51,286 nt of DNA from Echinococcus granulosus (GCF_000524195.1 NW_020170518.1:150712-201997), one strand, 5' to 3'. Shown: positions 22,101 through 32,000, counted from the first letter of the stretch. Notes: generated by a model from the sequence alone, not told the origin. Program-made: numbers and translations.

Positions 22101-25100
22101 TCACTGTCAACGGAATTGGAAGTTTTATCGTTTTGATGTGGCGAAATCGCATTATCGTGATTCCTGTATCCCAATCTACTACAATCCCCTACTTTTGGGG
22201 GTAACTCCGGAGATAAAAGACTGAATAACCCCCTATGATACGCTGGTGAAACTGCCGGCAGAATCCCAGTCCGAGAGAGCCAAACAACCAATCTACAGGC
22301 TATGTGTGGTGCAACGATGGGTGTACACGGAAGCTGCTTGCGAGAACATGCTACTAGATCCAGATTTGCACACGCGCGCACGGACACAATAGCATGACCC
22401 AGGGGGGAGGTTGATTTTATCTTCACGAAACCGCACGCGAGAATGCAACCGCACGGGGCGTAAAGTTGCGCCGCGTTTGTTCTAAACTGGTTGATGCTGT
22501 ACGTATACGCATGTGAGAGTGGACTAGCGCGCACCCACACACACAGATGGCCAAACAAAAACGGACAGACGGGGGACAGGCCATACAACGACTGGAAGAC
22601 TATTGATCCGTACTGCGCGCGCTACTGTCCCGTGGCCTTGAGACCAGCCAATCACATAGATGGCATGCTTGATCTCGATTAGCACGCATCACTTCGAGCG
22701 GGAATACGGAGCTTGTTACCGCGATTCTGCCTGAAAAGATGACCATCCACCTATTCTCAATAAACGGTACCTGCAAATGAGAGACGAAGTCTTGTGCTTT
22801 AGAGGAACCCACATTAGTGCCTCGACAACGACTAGGTGAGTACGGAATGACGGTGCTTGAAACGACACAAAGTAAAATGGTGTGTGTCACCGGCCCCAAA
22901 TGGCACATGTGCAGTCACGCGTCGTCGTGCCTCGAGGATGAGTCATAGGCAGTAGCGGACGTTGACTAATCCAGGGGCCGCAGACTCGGGTAGACAACCG
23001 GCAGATCATACAGGTGAAGGCGACATTTGTAGGCGTGACTTGAAATTAGGGAATTCCGTGTTCGTATACAGGCAGGCGAAGTTAAATATAGGCAGAAGTG
23101 CAAGGCGTGGAGGGGGTGGTAAACAACAAGTGTGCAAGTGTACGACCACGGGAAAGTGATTTATGCCGGGCTCTGACATTGAATTCAGCTCCCTTTTAAA
23201 AGGCGACGTTTTTGGCTGCGCGTCCACCAATGAGATCAATAGGCCTCCATCAATGGTGTTCAGCCATTACCTTCTGACCTGATGAGTAATTGGGTGGGAA
23301 GAAAGTGGTGCAATCATGTCGTGTCGATGTGTTGGGGGCTAAATGGTACGTAGCATTACCCAGCTTCCAACCCAGTGGTACTTCTAGCTCCTAAGGCTTC
23401 GTTTCACGGCCTGAAAAGGACATAAAAGATTCTTCACCAGATTTGCCCCAGAGGGTTAAAAAGCGGGCAAAGTAGCAGTGCCAGGCATACAACCTGGATC
23501 AGGAGGGAGGAGGCAGACCTGTGGACTTGTTTTTGTCACCTTAACGAGGAAGCACTTCAAAGGTGAAAGTTTACTTTCTCCAAACCGAGGTCAGACTTTG
23601 CCCGAATTGGTTCATTTCAAGCATGCCGTCAGTTGCTTGCTGATGTTATTGAATATCCCTATAAAGTTTGACAGGTGCTTTTTTACGACCTGCTTGCTTA
23701 TCTGTACTTTAACACATCTTCACATCGAAATGTTTGAAAGCAGCTCTGAAGTGGAATAAGATAACGGCAGAAACGACTGAAAGTTCCATTTCCGTACATT
23801 TAGCCTGACCAGGTGATTTACGAAGCACACACCCACCACATGTCTCTTCATTCACAAGACTTATCTGCTCTTGTTGCTACTACTTCACAATAAGATTCAG
23901 GAGATCTCGTCTCAGATTCTCCAGAAAACTGCCGTTGAGGGTATTCTACATGCAATTCATGGGAGGCCATAAAAGGGATATGGAAAGGCTTCTAAAAGCA
24001 TCAGATGTGAGGTGTTAGCGGCAGGAGGGAAAGGAGCCCCATTCTGGTCCTGATCAAGAATATAGCTGCCTAAATCGAGGGATTTATGATGACATTGCAA
24101 ACGCACCACTGCCTGAGTATCCAACCGATGGTAGCCGCCTTCGCCACCGGCATTCACATCAGGCGGTTTTCCAAGGAAGGCTGCGAGTTTGGTATCTATT
24201 TTATAGAAGGCCAACTCCTGCTCTATTTCGTAATGCTTCAGACAGGCGCGCAGCAGTTCGTCCGACTTGGCACGAAGCTAAAGGACAAATCGAAAAACAA
24301 AACCCTCTTTGCCAAGGAATAAACCAGTATTTGGATCGTAAACAGCATTAGACACACTTCGGTGTCAAAGAATTCACAGACAGCCTCAAATTATAAAAGA
24401 TTATTTTAACATTCTACGGCCAGATGTGACAACGAACGTTAAAAAGGTTTAGAGTCGTTCAGCAAACAATGATCTCGACCGTGTACTCTCATTAGCTATT
24501 GGCACATCACCTCTCCATCTATGTGGCGCCTAGGCAGGTTAGCCCGTATTTACCAGTTCATCCTTGACTGCAAGCTCCTTTCGCATTTCCTCCAGCCTCA
24601 GGTCCTGTTCAGCCTTTTGTCTGGCCAATCCTTCAGCGAGGGCCCCACGTCCCTCCGCCTCGATCGATAGGCGTGCCAAACAGTCCGAGAGGTCCGCCAC
24701 CTCGGCCTCTCTCGATTCCAATTGACTGTTGATGCGCGATATCTCACCTAAAGTAAAGCAGCATTTGCTCAAAATACATCGAAGTTTTTTACTTAGATTT
24801 TAAAAGAAGAAGTCTTACTTTGCTCGAACCAACAATCAGCCTCTTTCCGCTCCTCAGGTACAACAATCTGGCCATCCAACAGTGTCAATGATCGCAGATG
24901 GAAGATTACGAAAGATCGACAGCACTGTTTGAAAACAGACTCCTGCTGGTCAGCAGCAGTGCTGAACTTTGAAGGGCAGATATAACTATAATGTGCGTTT
25001 CCTGGGTCGGTGGCTGGGTTGCCTTTTATCACAAGTTCCACTAGGTTCGGAAGACGGCGAAGCTTTGTCAGGCTATGAAGCTATTTTAGGAGCAATAGAG

Positions 25101-25684
25101 GGCATCGTCACATCTCAGACGCAAACGATTACACAGAAAAATAATACTTACGTTATCGATTCTATTGTAGCCTACTTGCAGAGACTTAAGAGAAACAAGA
25201 CTGTGTTGAAACCATGAGGGGAAATCCTGCACCATGTTGTGATTAAGATAGAGTCTTTGGAGGTTTTTTAGGTTCTCTAACCCATTTAATCGCGACACAC
25301 AATTGTGATTTAGGTTTAAGCACTTTAGTCGGGTAAGGCTTCTTAGGCCTTCGAGACTCTCGATGCCATTACCAGAGACATTGAGAACGGTGAGGTATTT
25401 GAGGCCTTCTAGATGTTCCAGGTACTAAAATTTACAATTCAAAACTGAAAAAGAGAAACTAACCACTATTTTGTATGGTGCGGTAACATTTGCCGTCAGG
25501 CAAAGGTGGTGAACAGTAGATAAGTCCTGTGTTTTAGTGCAACGCCGCAAGAAGTCCTCGTTTATATACTGTACCGGAAATTCTAGAAACAAGCATTAGG
25601 GAAACCCAAAGTACTTTTTAAAGTTCTTGGCAAAGCGCTGAATGCATTTACATCTTTTGTTTCTGTCAGAGAGAGAGAAGACAT
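3494..25684 (-). CDS. CNTRL: centriolin (leucine-rich repeats plus long coiled coils), unit A
   Basis: Centriolin acts at the mother centriole and midbody in animals. Exons in transcript order: 25684-25615 (uncertain), 25582-25464, 25424-25152, 25080-24819, 24747-24554, 24277-24158, 21797-21579, 20885-20804, [18318-18227, 16248-16218 doubtful], 14613-14354, 14025-13908, 13793-13582, 13494-13396, 12985-12923, 11647-11428, 11349-11102, 11022-10927, 9750-9654, 9556-9443, 9184-9113, 9023-8866, 8144-8091, 7910-7804, 7723-7627, 7528-7422, 7199-7091, 7017-6844, 6763-6680, 6607-6479, 6396-6224, 5710-5534, 5455-5362, 5284-5183, 5111-5042, 4861-4611, 4130-3915, 3827-3660, 3586-3494. Phases match at every join. 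Length is 1,766 residues without the doubtful exons; the human protein is about 2,300. Diagnostic matches to remembered vertebrate centriolin are EQELAFYKID, DESPYLGK and CNVTEHHNLE, in the same order. Confidence 0.82.
4611..8144 (-). CDS. CNTRL: centriolin C-terminal coiled-coil exons, unit A
   Basis: Fourteen short exons (54-251 nt), all in phase, encode almost continuous heptad-like, Glu/Lys/Arg/Leu/Gln-rich sequence. Examples are VTSELLASKEELLRANDKVK, ARMETLSREIGIRTAELELL, EEVSQLEKSLTEAKEELVLA, MELTQLKQQLQAGSNELQNL and LVSELTTTRSQLEATQRACK. Exon 7199-7091 interrupts the coil with a Ser/Gly-rich stretch. Several introns are 72-98 nt. The intron 4862-5041 has a GC donor, while exon 5710-5534 ends at a less usual GTCAGT. 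The 513-bp intron 5711-6223 holds no recognisable feature. Confidence 0.82.
4862..5041 (-). other. GC-AG intron of centriolin, unit A
   Basis: The exon before it must end at phase 1 to join GAACACGAAATTGAG, which begins after TTTTTCCAG. The only boundary giving that phase is CGAG|GCATGT. The nearby GT (GGCAT|GTTTGA) would shift the frame into a stop. Rare GC-AG introns are known in all animals. Confidence 0.6.
8299..8616 (-). other. intronic ORF with one hydrophobic segment, unit A
   Basis: A 105-codon frame inside the 721-bp centriolin intron 8145-8865, same strand. Starting from an internal methionine it would give about 54 residues: a basic stretch (KYLKRRICRQ), a hydrophobic span (GILLFIGVVYMYFGYHDY) and a short tail. 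This is the layout of a small single-pass membrane protein. I do not recognise a family and chance is quite possible. It does not splice in phase into centriolin. Confidence 0.2.
8866..9184 (-). CDS. CNTRL: centriolin signature exons, unit A
   Basis: Exon 9184-9113 is acidic (NHDDTEEPEAATWSGEINVD). Exon 9023-8866 contains GKLLCNVTEHHNLEDYLQHL, very close to the vertebrate centriolin segment HCNVPEHHNLE that opens its second long coiled coil. I regard this as the single best identification in the gene. Donor AGG|GTAAGT at 8865 is strong. Confidence 0.82.
9443..11647 (-). CDS. CNTRL: centriolin middle exons, unit A
   Basis: Five exons. 11647-11428 is acidic and low in helix. 11349-11102 has TPLDVQLLYKLQSELYDLHD and turns helical. 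11022-10927 is LEEAIRHINVLESELRRSR. 9750-9654 is QLSEGLAEMRRCRDCILELQ. 9556-9443 is VRGTLKAQERELSKLTG. Acceptors and donors are canonical and phases chain 0-1, 1-0, 0-0, 0-1, 1-1. The 1,176-bp intron 9751-10926 and the 1,275-bp intron 11648-12922 hold nothing I recognise apart from a hairpin at 12262-12284. Confidence 0.72.
12262..12284. repeat. short perfect hairpin, unit A
   Basis: ATGCTTCA and TGAAGCAT form an 8-bp perfect stem around CTAGTGA, inside a centriolin intron. No associated gene or terminator context. Confidence 0.5.
12923..14613 (-). CDS. CNTRL: centriolin central non-coil exons, unit A
   Basis: Five exons in phase. 14613-14354 starts with a glutamine-rich run and is Ser/Pro-rich. 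14025-13908 contains QFWTFFHPQK and later CDSGIEAG, which resemble the vertebrate GYWYF...KDSGVG segment. Its acceptor is ambiguous; other AGs at 13993 and 13960 (minus-strand order) also keep frame. 13793-13582 is Ser/Thr/Gln-rich, with VEMIHRQWQERTRQRLGK. 13494-13396 is a short helix (DDLKVMKKELARLQAAVLGL). 12985-12923 is a short hydrophobic/serine segment ending at ATG|GTGAGT. This part probably links two coiled-coil halves. Confidence 0.65.
13033..13097. repeat. long imperfect inverted repeat, unit A
   Basis: The left arm 13033-13051 and right arm 13083-13097 pair over 15 bases (GGACAGACAGGC...GAG), with a 4-nt AGAC bulge in the left arm. The loop is GT/GC-alternating. It lies in the intron 12986-13395, so it could be the core of a small non-autonomous element or a transcribed hairpin. 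Confidence 0.5.
16218..16248 (-). CDS. CNTRL: doubtful 31-nt centriolin microexon, unit A
   Basis: A stretch encoding FSKVFNMKRC plus one base lies between acceptor TTTGAATTCGCAG and donor TGTG|GTAAGT. It enters at phase 0 and leaves at phase 1, exactly what is needed to connect the candidate exon 18318-18227 to exon 14613-14354. With 31 nt there is too little to judge coding content. Confidence 0.22.
18227..18318 (-). CDS. CNTRL: doubtful centriolin exon, unit A
   Basis: Ninety-two bases open in one frame, with TLTHRAVEQ-like helical content (VDSASLTHRAVEQCVSQAKQ). It enters at phase 1 from an acceptor CAATTAAG and leaves at phase 0 with a GAC|GTGAGT donor. It fits the phase left by exon 20885-20804. 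The evidence is only phase, donor quality and composition. Direct splicing of 20804 to 14613 is also in phase and skips it. Confidence 0.3.
19660..19770. repeat. diverged dispersed repeat member, unit A
   Basis: Related to 40-143 at the left edge of the window, with an ungapped core of 39 positions (19732-19770) and 31 identities. No coding content. Confidence 0.5.
20438..20447. repeat. G10 homopolymer, unit A
   Basis: Ten G residues in a purine-rich stretch (20431-20458). The length is the same at 46016-46025 in unit B. Confidence 0.9.
20734..20771. repeat. perfect hairpin followed by C11 tract, unit A
   Basis: CCTTGCTT and AAGCAAGG form an 8-bp stem around GGAGG (20734-20754). Six bases later an uninterrupted C11 run begins (20761-20771). 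It lies in the long centriolin intron, close to the exon at 20804-20885. Confidence 0.6.
20804..21797 (-). CDS. CNTRL: centriolin linker exons, unit A
   Basis: Exon 21797-21579 (73 codons) holds DESPYLGKCRYIRL, matching the conserved segment that follows EQELAFYKID in vertebrate centriolin, then a Ser/Thr/Pro-rich stretch. Its acceptor is GGTGTTTCCTAG and its donor AGA|GTAAGT. Exon 20885-20804 (27 codons plus one base) continues in phase with an acidic segment, HSDRSEEEATEATASSEDF, and ends at a good GTAAGT donor. Between them, 20886-21578 is intron in which I recognise nothing. Confidence 0.7.
21798..24157 (-). other. 2.4-kb centriolin intron, unit A
   Basis: Separates the EQELAFYKID and DESPYLGK exons, which are only a few residues apart in the spliced protein. 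It contains GC/CA-rich simple stretches near 22375 and 22530 and several accidental ORFs, including the longest in the window (22028-22588, minus, 186 codons). I found no recognisable gene in it. Confidence 0.55.
24158..25582 (-). CDS. CNTRL: centriolin N-terminal exons: leucine-rich repeats and first coil, unit A
   Basis: Five exons. 25582-25464 gives the segment before the repeats (YINEDFLRRCTKTQDL). 25424-25152 (91 codons) carries about four repeats, including LTVLNVSGNGIESLEGL and LQRLYLNHNMVQDFPSW. 25080-24819 closes the repeat domain with LPNLVELVIKGNP and the cap IFHLRSLTLLDGQ; between them lies an insert of roughly 28 residues that I do not recall in vertebrate proteins. 24747-24554 is a charged coiled coil. 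24277-24158 contains the signature EIEQELAFYKIDTKL. The last donor (GAT|GTGAAT at 24157) is weak and was chosen because it joins in phase to the next signature exon. Confidence 0.8.
25615..25684 (-). CDS. CNTRL: candidate first coding exon of centriolin, unit A
   Basis: An ATG at 25684 opens a frame of 23 codons plus one base, ending before a GTACTT donor at 25614. It joins in phase to the exon at 25582 across an intron of only 32 nt. Alternatively, the strong pyrimidine tract ending in CTGACAG at 25663 is a splice acceptor. The exon would then start at 25662 and the true 5' end of the gene would lie beyond the unit boundary and be missing. The boundary is only 24 bp upstream of this ATG. Confidence 0.35.
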
Positions 25685-26053
25685 GACTGAGAAAACGACC
25701 TGACTTATTTCAGAGAAGTCTCCGGACGGTACAATAGGGTTGAATTTTACTTGCGTTTGCGTAGCATGACTGTAAGGTGCATTTCGCTTTATTTCTTAAA
25801 AATGGAAAGTTCTGCATTGAAATTAGCAAAGGTTTGCTATACCCCATTGCAGACGGAAGAGAAATTTTGACCTAAATTAAAAAAAGAATCCAAAAATAAA
25901 GCGTGAATAAATGCCATAAGAAGGGTTACATTCATTTGATGGACAAAACGGCATGAAAAACTTTACCAAACCTTACTTTAAAACTCTAGAATGTTAATTA
26001 TTTCCAACCTTGATTGCCATGGTTACATTTGTGGCGCATTTAATCTACAGGGA
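25685..26053. promoter_or_regulatory. inter-copy region between centriolin (A) and TCTE1 (B)
   Basis: Only 369 bp separate the candidate centriolin ATG (25684, minus) from the TCTE1 ATG (26054, plus), and the A/B junction lies inside. If the tandem arrangement is real, this would be a head-to-head promoter for two ciliary genes. If it is an assembly error, the region does not exist. No core promoter motif is evident. Confidence 0.25.
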
Positions 26054-28673
26054 ATGGAAAATGAGGAAGGTAAAACTGAACAACCGCAAGAACCCCCCAT
26101 TGATCAAGTTCAAACAAAACAAGCACATCCTCCTCCTTTCAGTTTTTCTGAGACTTTACAACAGAAAACAACAGAGTCTTATATCCCTCCAGCGACTCGA
26201 CGGTTCATTGCTGAAGATCTTACGCATAACCCAGATGTTGTTCCCTCGTTAGCTGACTTAGTTATTAAGCAAATCATTGAAAATTTTTCATGTGAGTTAA
26301 AGCAGCTGATATACTCCCACACTCAATTAGGTACTTCCGTACTTTAATAATTTAAGAATTCCAGGTTTCCTTAATAAGTGCGTTGTCAACCGCTGGAGCA
26401 TAACTTTTAGAATGTAGAATCAGCCGCCTCTCTCTTCGTTCATAATTGACTGTCCGCCAGACTACCTTCTCCTCTCATTTAATCAGTTAATTACAGTGCC
26501 CTTCCACACCTCAACAAGGAGCAACTACAACACGTATTGGACGCTCTTCCAACGGATATTCCTCTGAGGGTCGTTGCACACACTATCTCTGATGAGGCCT
26601 TCTGGCAGCGCATGAGCCTCTCCCGCTGGCCCGTAGTCGATGTAGTTAAGCATGGAAATTCGTGGAAGTGCGCCTTCTTTGAGAAGTACCTTGAGCAAAT
26701 GATCCACGAGTATGTGCCGGACCAGACCTATCCGGTGTGGATAGAGGAGGCGGTGCAATTCGGTGCAACATACGTCCGACGCCTCGATGTTAAAGAGCTT
26801 CTCCCACCGGAGAAATTTATGATAAGAAATACTAGGGTGAGCCGGATTATTCCGTAAATTAGGATTTCCCTATTTCACAAGGCGCCGCATCAGCCCTATC
26901 TTGTTTTAATTGCCCAAAACAACTCAATAATTCGCTTCTCTCCTTTCAGCGATCCGCCTTACCTACTACCTTCCTGAATAATGAACAGGGATCTCGAGAT
27001 TTCGCAGTGGGCAAGAAAAAATCCGATGACTATAGCGACGACTTTGATGAGCAAGAAGACGAGGAGGGCGGCGGCGTCGGTGGTGCAGAGGGAGCATTCA
27101 TTGGTGGAGTGGAGGAGGGAGGAAACGAAGGCACTGGCGCTGGCGGCGGTGGTGGTGAAGATGACGAGGAAGGTGAGATCACGGCCGCAGTGGACCACTT
27201 GGATTTGGGTCAAGTTATTGCAAAATTGGATCGATTGACACACCTTAGTGTGCAGTATCGTGTTCGCAATGTGGGCTTGGATTTTGAGTGGAGCCAATTT
27301 CAGTTCACTGGCCGTGATTGCGTCAGTTTCTCTAAGGCGATTCGGAATCACACCTCGTTGAGGATTCTGGAGTTGGTGAAGTGAGTTCCGATAGATTTGA
27401 TGAATTTGAACTGTATTAATTGATGAACTTGACAGGGGAAAGCAGTTTGTCGGTCAAGATGACCGGATAGTAGCACCAAGACGGTGAAGTCCGATCCGAC
27501 TTTGTCAGTAATATTAACGGCTTCTCTTCCTTGCACCCTTATAGCAGTCGCGTGGACTGTGAGAGATGCCGTGTGCTGGTTGGTCACCTCCTCGATCACC
27601 CCTCGCTGCTAGTGCTCAACCTCTCGCACAACATCATCTCCGATTGGGGCGCCCGAGCCCTGGGAAAACTAATCAACGGACGCAGCCGATTAGAATGCCT
27701 CGATTTGACAAACAATCGGGTGAACGCGGAGGGAGGTGAGGCACTGAGTCATGCGCTGTCAAAGGGTGCCGGCACCTTGATGAAACTCAACCTTCGTCTG
27801 AATTGCATTCGTGACGATGGCGCCAGCTCTATCGCTCGGGTGAGCAGAAACATGCTGCTAATGAAAAGTATTAAGTGCATTTAAAAACGACAAACTTATG
27901 GTCGACACTGCTACTAACAAAGCACTCAGTAGACGCAACGATGGGGCTTGTGAGGGTACACATTTAGACAGCATTTTTGACCACCACTAAACTGACTGCT
28001 ATGGTCACGAAAGAACCATAGAAAAAGCTGGAAAAATATTGCTTTTTTTCATTGTGTCGCTTAAGTCTTTGCTGCGAAACACCACCCTGAGGGAGCTCAA
28101 TCTGGCCGCCAACAGCATCGGTGATGCGGCGATCCTCGTCTTTGGTCAAGTTCTCACGCACAACTCGACCCTACAGAAATTGGATCTTTCCAATAACAGC
28201 ATCAGCTCGGTGAGTTCAGATAGGATTTGAGATGAAAAAAGTGAACGCCAGTCGTGAATCACATATTTTGCCATTTTGAAGGAGGCAGGCAAAAAGTTCC
28301 AGGAGTGTATAGCCTCCAACCAGACCCTCACCTACTTGGACCTTCGTTTCACTGGAATCCCACAGGTCTTTGAATTCACTCTGCAACAGAACATCGAGGC
28401 CAATGATAATCGGTACCGTATGGAGCGGGAGAAAAATGCCGAGGTAAGAATAGGGAAAGTTAAGCAATTAGGCCACCAAAACAGTTCATGGCAACATTGT
28501 GCTATCTGCGGCACACGGTTCCACGCAGCCGCAGCCTAAAAGTGATTTCGTTTGTCTCGCCCTTCTAGACCAGCCACATGCCACTCCCGGGCCTGATCAG
28601 CGTGGCGGTGAACAAGGTGAAGTCGGATTTGGAGAAGACCAAGCCACGGCCTACCGTTTTCAGTCTCCAGTGA
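26054..28673 (+). CDS. TCTE1: TCTE1 / dynein regulatory complex subunit 5, unit B
   Basis: Exact repeat of the unit A gene, with exons 26054-26291, 26487-26836, 26950-27380, 27545-27839, 28066-28209, 28282-28443 and 28569-28673, for 574 residues. The reading frame is intact. Only the far upstream flank differs: here the centriolin 5' end lies before 25709, whereas in unit A the repeat at 1-130 does. No sign of decay or divergence is visible, which argues against an old duplication. Confidence 0.83.
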
Positions 28674-29070
28674 GCGCACCCACCCAGCATCCACGATCGC
28701 GTATTGTGATACACTCGCCTCCTTGTGCATAGAACAACGTCCACAGGTACACAGTTTGCATATAACCACCGAAATTATGCATTTCTCTTCATTTTTTTTC
28801 TAAGAAAGCAAGGAGGTTGAAGGGGAGGGGGGGTTGGGAAGGATGTCAGGAAGACAAGTAATAGAGACCTAATGAGAGGAGGGTAAGAAGTCACGATGTA
28901 CACAGTGTAATGAGGGGGAATTATCACAAGATGAGGCTGATATATCCAGTCGATGAAGTGCCTACAAAGGAAGAGTGCGCTAAACTCACACTGATTGGCT
29001 GGTTTGAATACGGTCGATACGCAGGGACTGACCTAGAGGAGGGCGGGGGGCTTTGTACACATTTGATTGG
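28674..29070. other. convergent intergenic region, unit B
   Basis: Same as 3096-3492: it separates the two stop codons, contains a G-rich tract, and has no plus-strand AATAAA. Confidence 0.5.
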
Positions 29071-29076
29071 TTTATT
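29071..29076 (-). terminator. AATAAA overlapping the centriolin stop codon, unit B
   Basis: Copy of the signal at 3493-3498; the TAA stop (29074-29072) lies inside it. Confidence 0.45.
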
Positions 29077-32000
29077 GGTGCGCCTCTGTTGCCCCGATTT
29101 GATGTTTCAGTCGTTCAATCTCCAGATTGGTTTGATGCTCAAGTAGCTGTCGCCTTGCCTGCTCCTTAACCAAAACATGCGAGTGTTAACAAATGCCGCG
29201 ATGTTACTCTGTTATGAATTAACCGCGTTGTGCAAACCTGGAGGTTAAGGAGCCTATCATCAGAAGAGGATTGTGGGGTTATAGACGATCCCAAACCGGA
29301 AGAAGGTGGACGAACGTTTTTCGTGGAAGGGGGTTGGGGAGGCAGTGGGTGCAGTTGCTCCTCCCCAACGGATTCGGCACTCCCGCCCTGTGGCATTGCC
29401 AAATGCTAAATGGGCGACAGATGACAGGGACAGGATATCACCTCGTCTAAAATCATCTCCCCCACATACCGTGTGAGTGGTAGCAAACTTACTGGAACAG
29501 AAGAGAAGGATTTGAGGTGGGTGGTGGAAAACCCGTTCAATGGGGAGTGGAGATTTCGACGAACCAGCGACTCGATAGCGTCAAAATGCCGAAGCGCTGC
29601 ATCGATTCCACCGGCGGTGGGGCTGGAGGCGGCCAATTCAGTCTTGATTGCAAACAGAGCTTCCTGCAGACGGCGCTCACGATCTGAAACCTCTTCACTG
29701 GCCGCTATCTGGAAGGTGCAGTAGGGGAGACGATAAAAATCAAAACCGTCGATGGCAATTGGAGCATCTCTAATTTAATTGGTGCTACTGGATTTTCCAT
29801 CGAGAGTAGATCTGAAGTGTGTCCTATCAGTACTTGTGACAGCCAGCTCACACGTCGTGGGCCGGCTAGGTGGGATGACAGACGGCAGTGACACCGAGTG
29901 CGTGTACAGGCGCTCCAGAATTGTGCTTCAGAGGTAAGCAGAGAGGGGACAGAGAAGTGAGTGTGCATTGTGACAGGGGGTGAGGACAAAAACAACGACT
30001 GTCTGAGAATTAGCGGAGTGTGTGAAAGCTCAGTGTACAAGTTTTGTTTACGAATGTGCTTTGTCAAATTTACCACGAAAACCTCGTCCATCAGCGTGCC
30101 AAAAGTAGACACCTTGAACAAAAATCATTACTTAGACAAGATGCTACTGATGCCAAATAAGTAGGCGTCAGTAGAGAGCAGAACGCACCCTAGCCTGGAG
30201 GTAAGTGTAGTTTCGACGCAGGAGGGCCAGCTCTTCAGCAAACACACTTGCGCGATTACACTGCTCCTCGGCCACACGTTCAAGGTCGGCCAGTTCCTTG
30301 GCTGTGCGGCGTTTAAGCTTCTTGCAGGCACGTTGTGTTGCCTCCAATTGACTACGGGTTGTCGTCAGCTCTGAAACCAGCTGGCTGTGGTCCTCCATCA
30401 GCTTTGTTTTGTCACCGATAAGCACCTCAATTTCGTGTTCTGGAAAAATGAGGAAAAGTGCGTAGACGTTTTTAACGAAAACAAAATCTATAAGTCTCCT
30501 ACCGCTCGCCAGTGAATGCCTGTACCAAGAATCTATCAGTAGTATCACTTTTCAATTGAAGCAAATAGCGACAAAACGCAGCGCCTTCAAAAAAAAAAAT
30601 CGAGCAAGCTCAAACATGCCTCGCTGTCTCAGAAGACTCTCGAGTCCCTCCAGCCTCGAAACCACTGCGTCGATATCACCGTGGTTATGCTAAATGAAAT
30701 TAAAACGTATTTCCAACTTTTTAGTGAATTAAAATTCACCATTTTGGGAAAAAAACGCACCCTTGGAAACTGCAGTTTCACCTGCATCTCCTTAAGTAAT
30801 CTCTGTTTCTCACTTATCTCGCGAGCCAGCCTTTCGGATTCCACCGTTTGGGCAGCGATTGTCTACGGAACAAAAAGGTTGTTTGTTTATTTTGAGTCCA
30901 ACAAATCAGCACAAACTAATAAGAGACAGAAAAGCGAACCGCGTTTAGAGCCTGAAGTTTTTCACCAGCCCGTGAGACCTTAGTGTTGGAATCGGATTTT
31001 TCCAGCCTCTGGTGGGCTGATGTGATTTGATCCCTGTAAAGTGAGCAAAGAAAGATATCGGTAGAAGAACTACGGTGGCGTTTTTAACTACGACTGAAGA
31101 AAGCGACTGACTCTAGATTCTGGAGTTCGTTGGATCCTGCCTGCAGTTGCTGTTTGAGTTGGGTCAGTTCCATCTTTGCGGTGGACCTCTCAGAGGCGAT
31201 CTGCTGAGTGGAATTGAGCATTCGCTGAAGCTCCTTCTCCATCGCCACGATTCGAGACTCCGAAGAGGAGCATAGGTCGGAGATGAGTCTACATGTCAAT
31301 TTGTGACCAATTTACTTACGTTTACGATACAACTTAGAATCACGAAAGCCTTTGAGCCAAAGTTATTGATACAGGCAATTTAATTCTATTTTTTTCGTAA
31401 GCGGTCGAGTTCGATATCACTTGTTTGGCCAAAAAGGAAGAAATTTGGCGATGAATCTGCAGGACATCTTCAGCTCATTTTCTGCACTAATCAAAGCCAG
31501 CGAAGCTCATTGGGCGACCCATTCAAAAACAGCGGTTAACCAGTAGAATCTTTAAACGCAGCAATGCCATAATTATCTTAAACGCTTTTATAACCTGTAC
31601 CATGAAATCGTCCCCTCCTATAAATCCCACCCCTCCAAAAACATGCCTGATGAGTTTCACAAAAAGCTCATTTAAAAATGCCATTGCTAAAAAGCATCCA
31701 TACCTCTCTAACATAAACCTTGTGATTACAATGTGGTTAAGCTAAAACAACAGCAGTTCTTCCATGAACAGTGGACACAATCGAATTAATCCAACACTCA
31801 CCTCTGTTTCACCTCCACACTGGCCTCAAACGCCTCCAACTGGCCCTTCAACAACTCGCCCTTCTGCCGTGTTAGTGACAACTGAGCCTCTGCATTTTGT
31901 CGGCGGGTTTGGGCCAAGACCAACTCCTCTTTCGCCTCGGTTAGGGATTTTTCGAGTTGGGACACCTCCTCCCTCTGGCAATTGCAAAAGAAGGCGCGTT

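Larger units (their letters stand above)
131..25708. repeat. tandem unit A (25,578 bp)
   Basis: First copy of a 25,578-bp direct repeat. It begins at TTCAGAGAAG (131) and ends at CCTGACTTAT (25708). Every open reading frame I compared recurs at exactly +25,578 with the same translation. Homopolymers that normally mutate fast have equal length in both copies: A11 at 5011, A11 at 13376, G10 at 20438 and C11 at 20761. It holds one complete TCTE1/DRC5 gene and nearly all, perhaps all, of a centriolin gene. Confidence 0.97.

Noticed and set aside
22028..22588. Longest single ORF in the window (186 codons, minus)
   Set aside because: Cysteine-rich, irregular composition with no domain I recognise, inside a centriolin intron, with no matching splice phase. 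Likely chance in GC-rich DNA.
22785..22840. Possible exon with CATTTGCAG|GTACCG on the minus strand
   Set aside because: It would enter at phase 2 between two exons that require phase 0.
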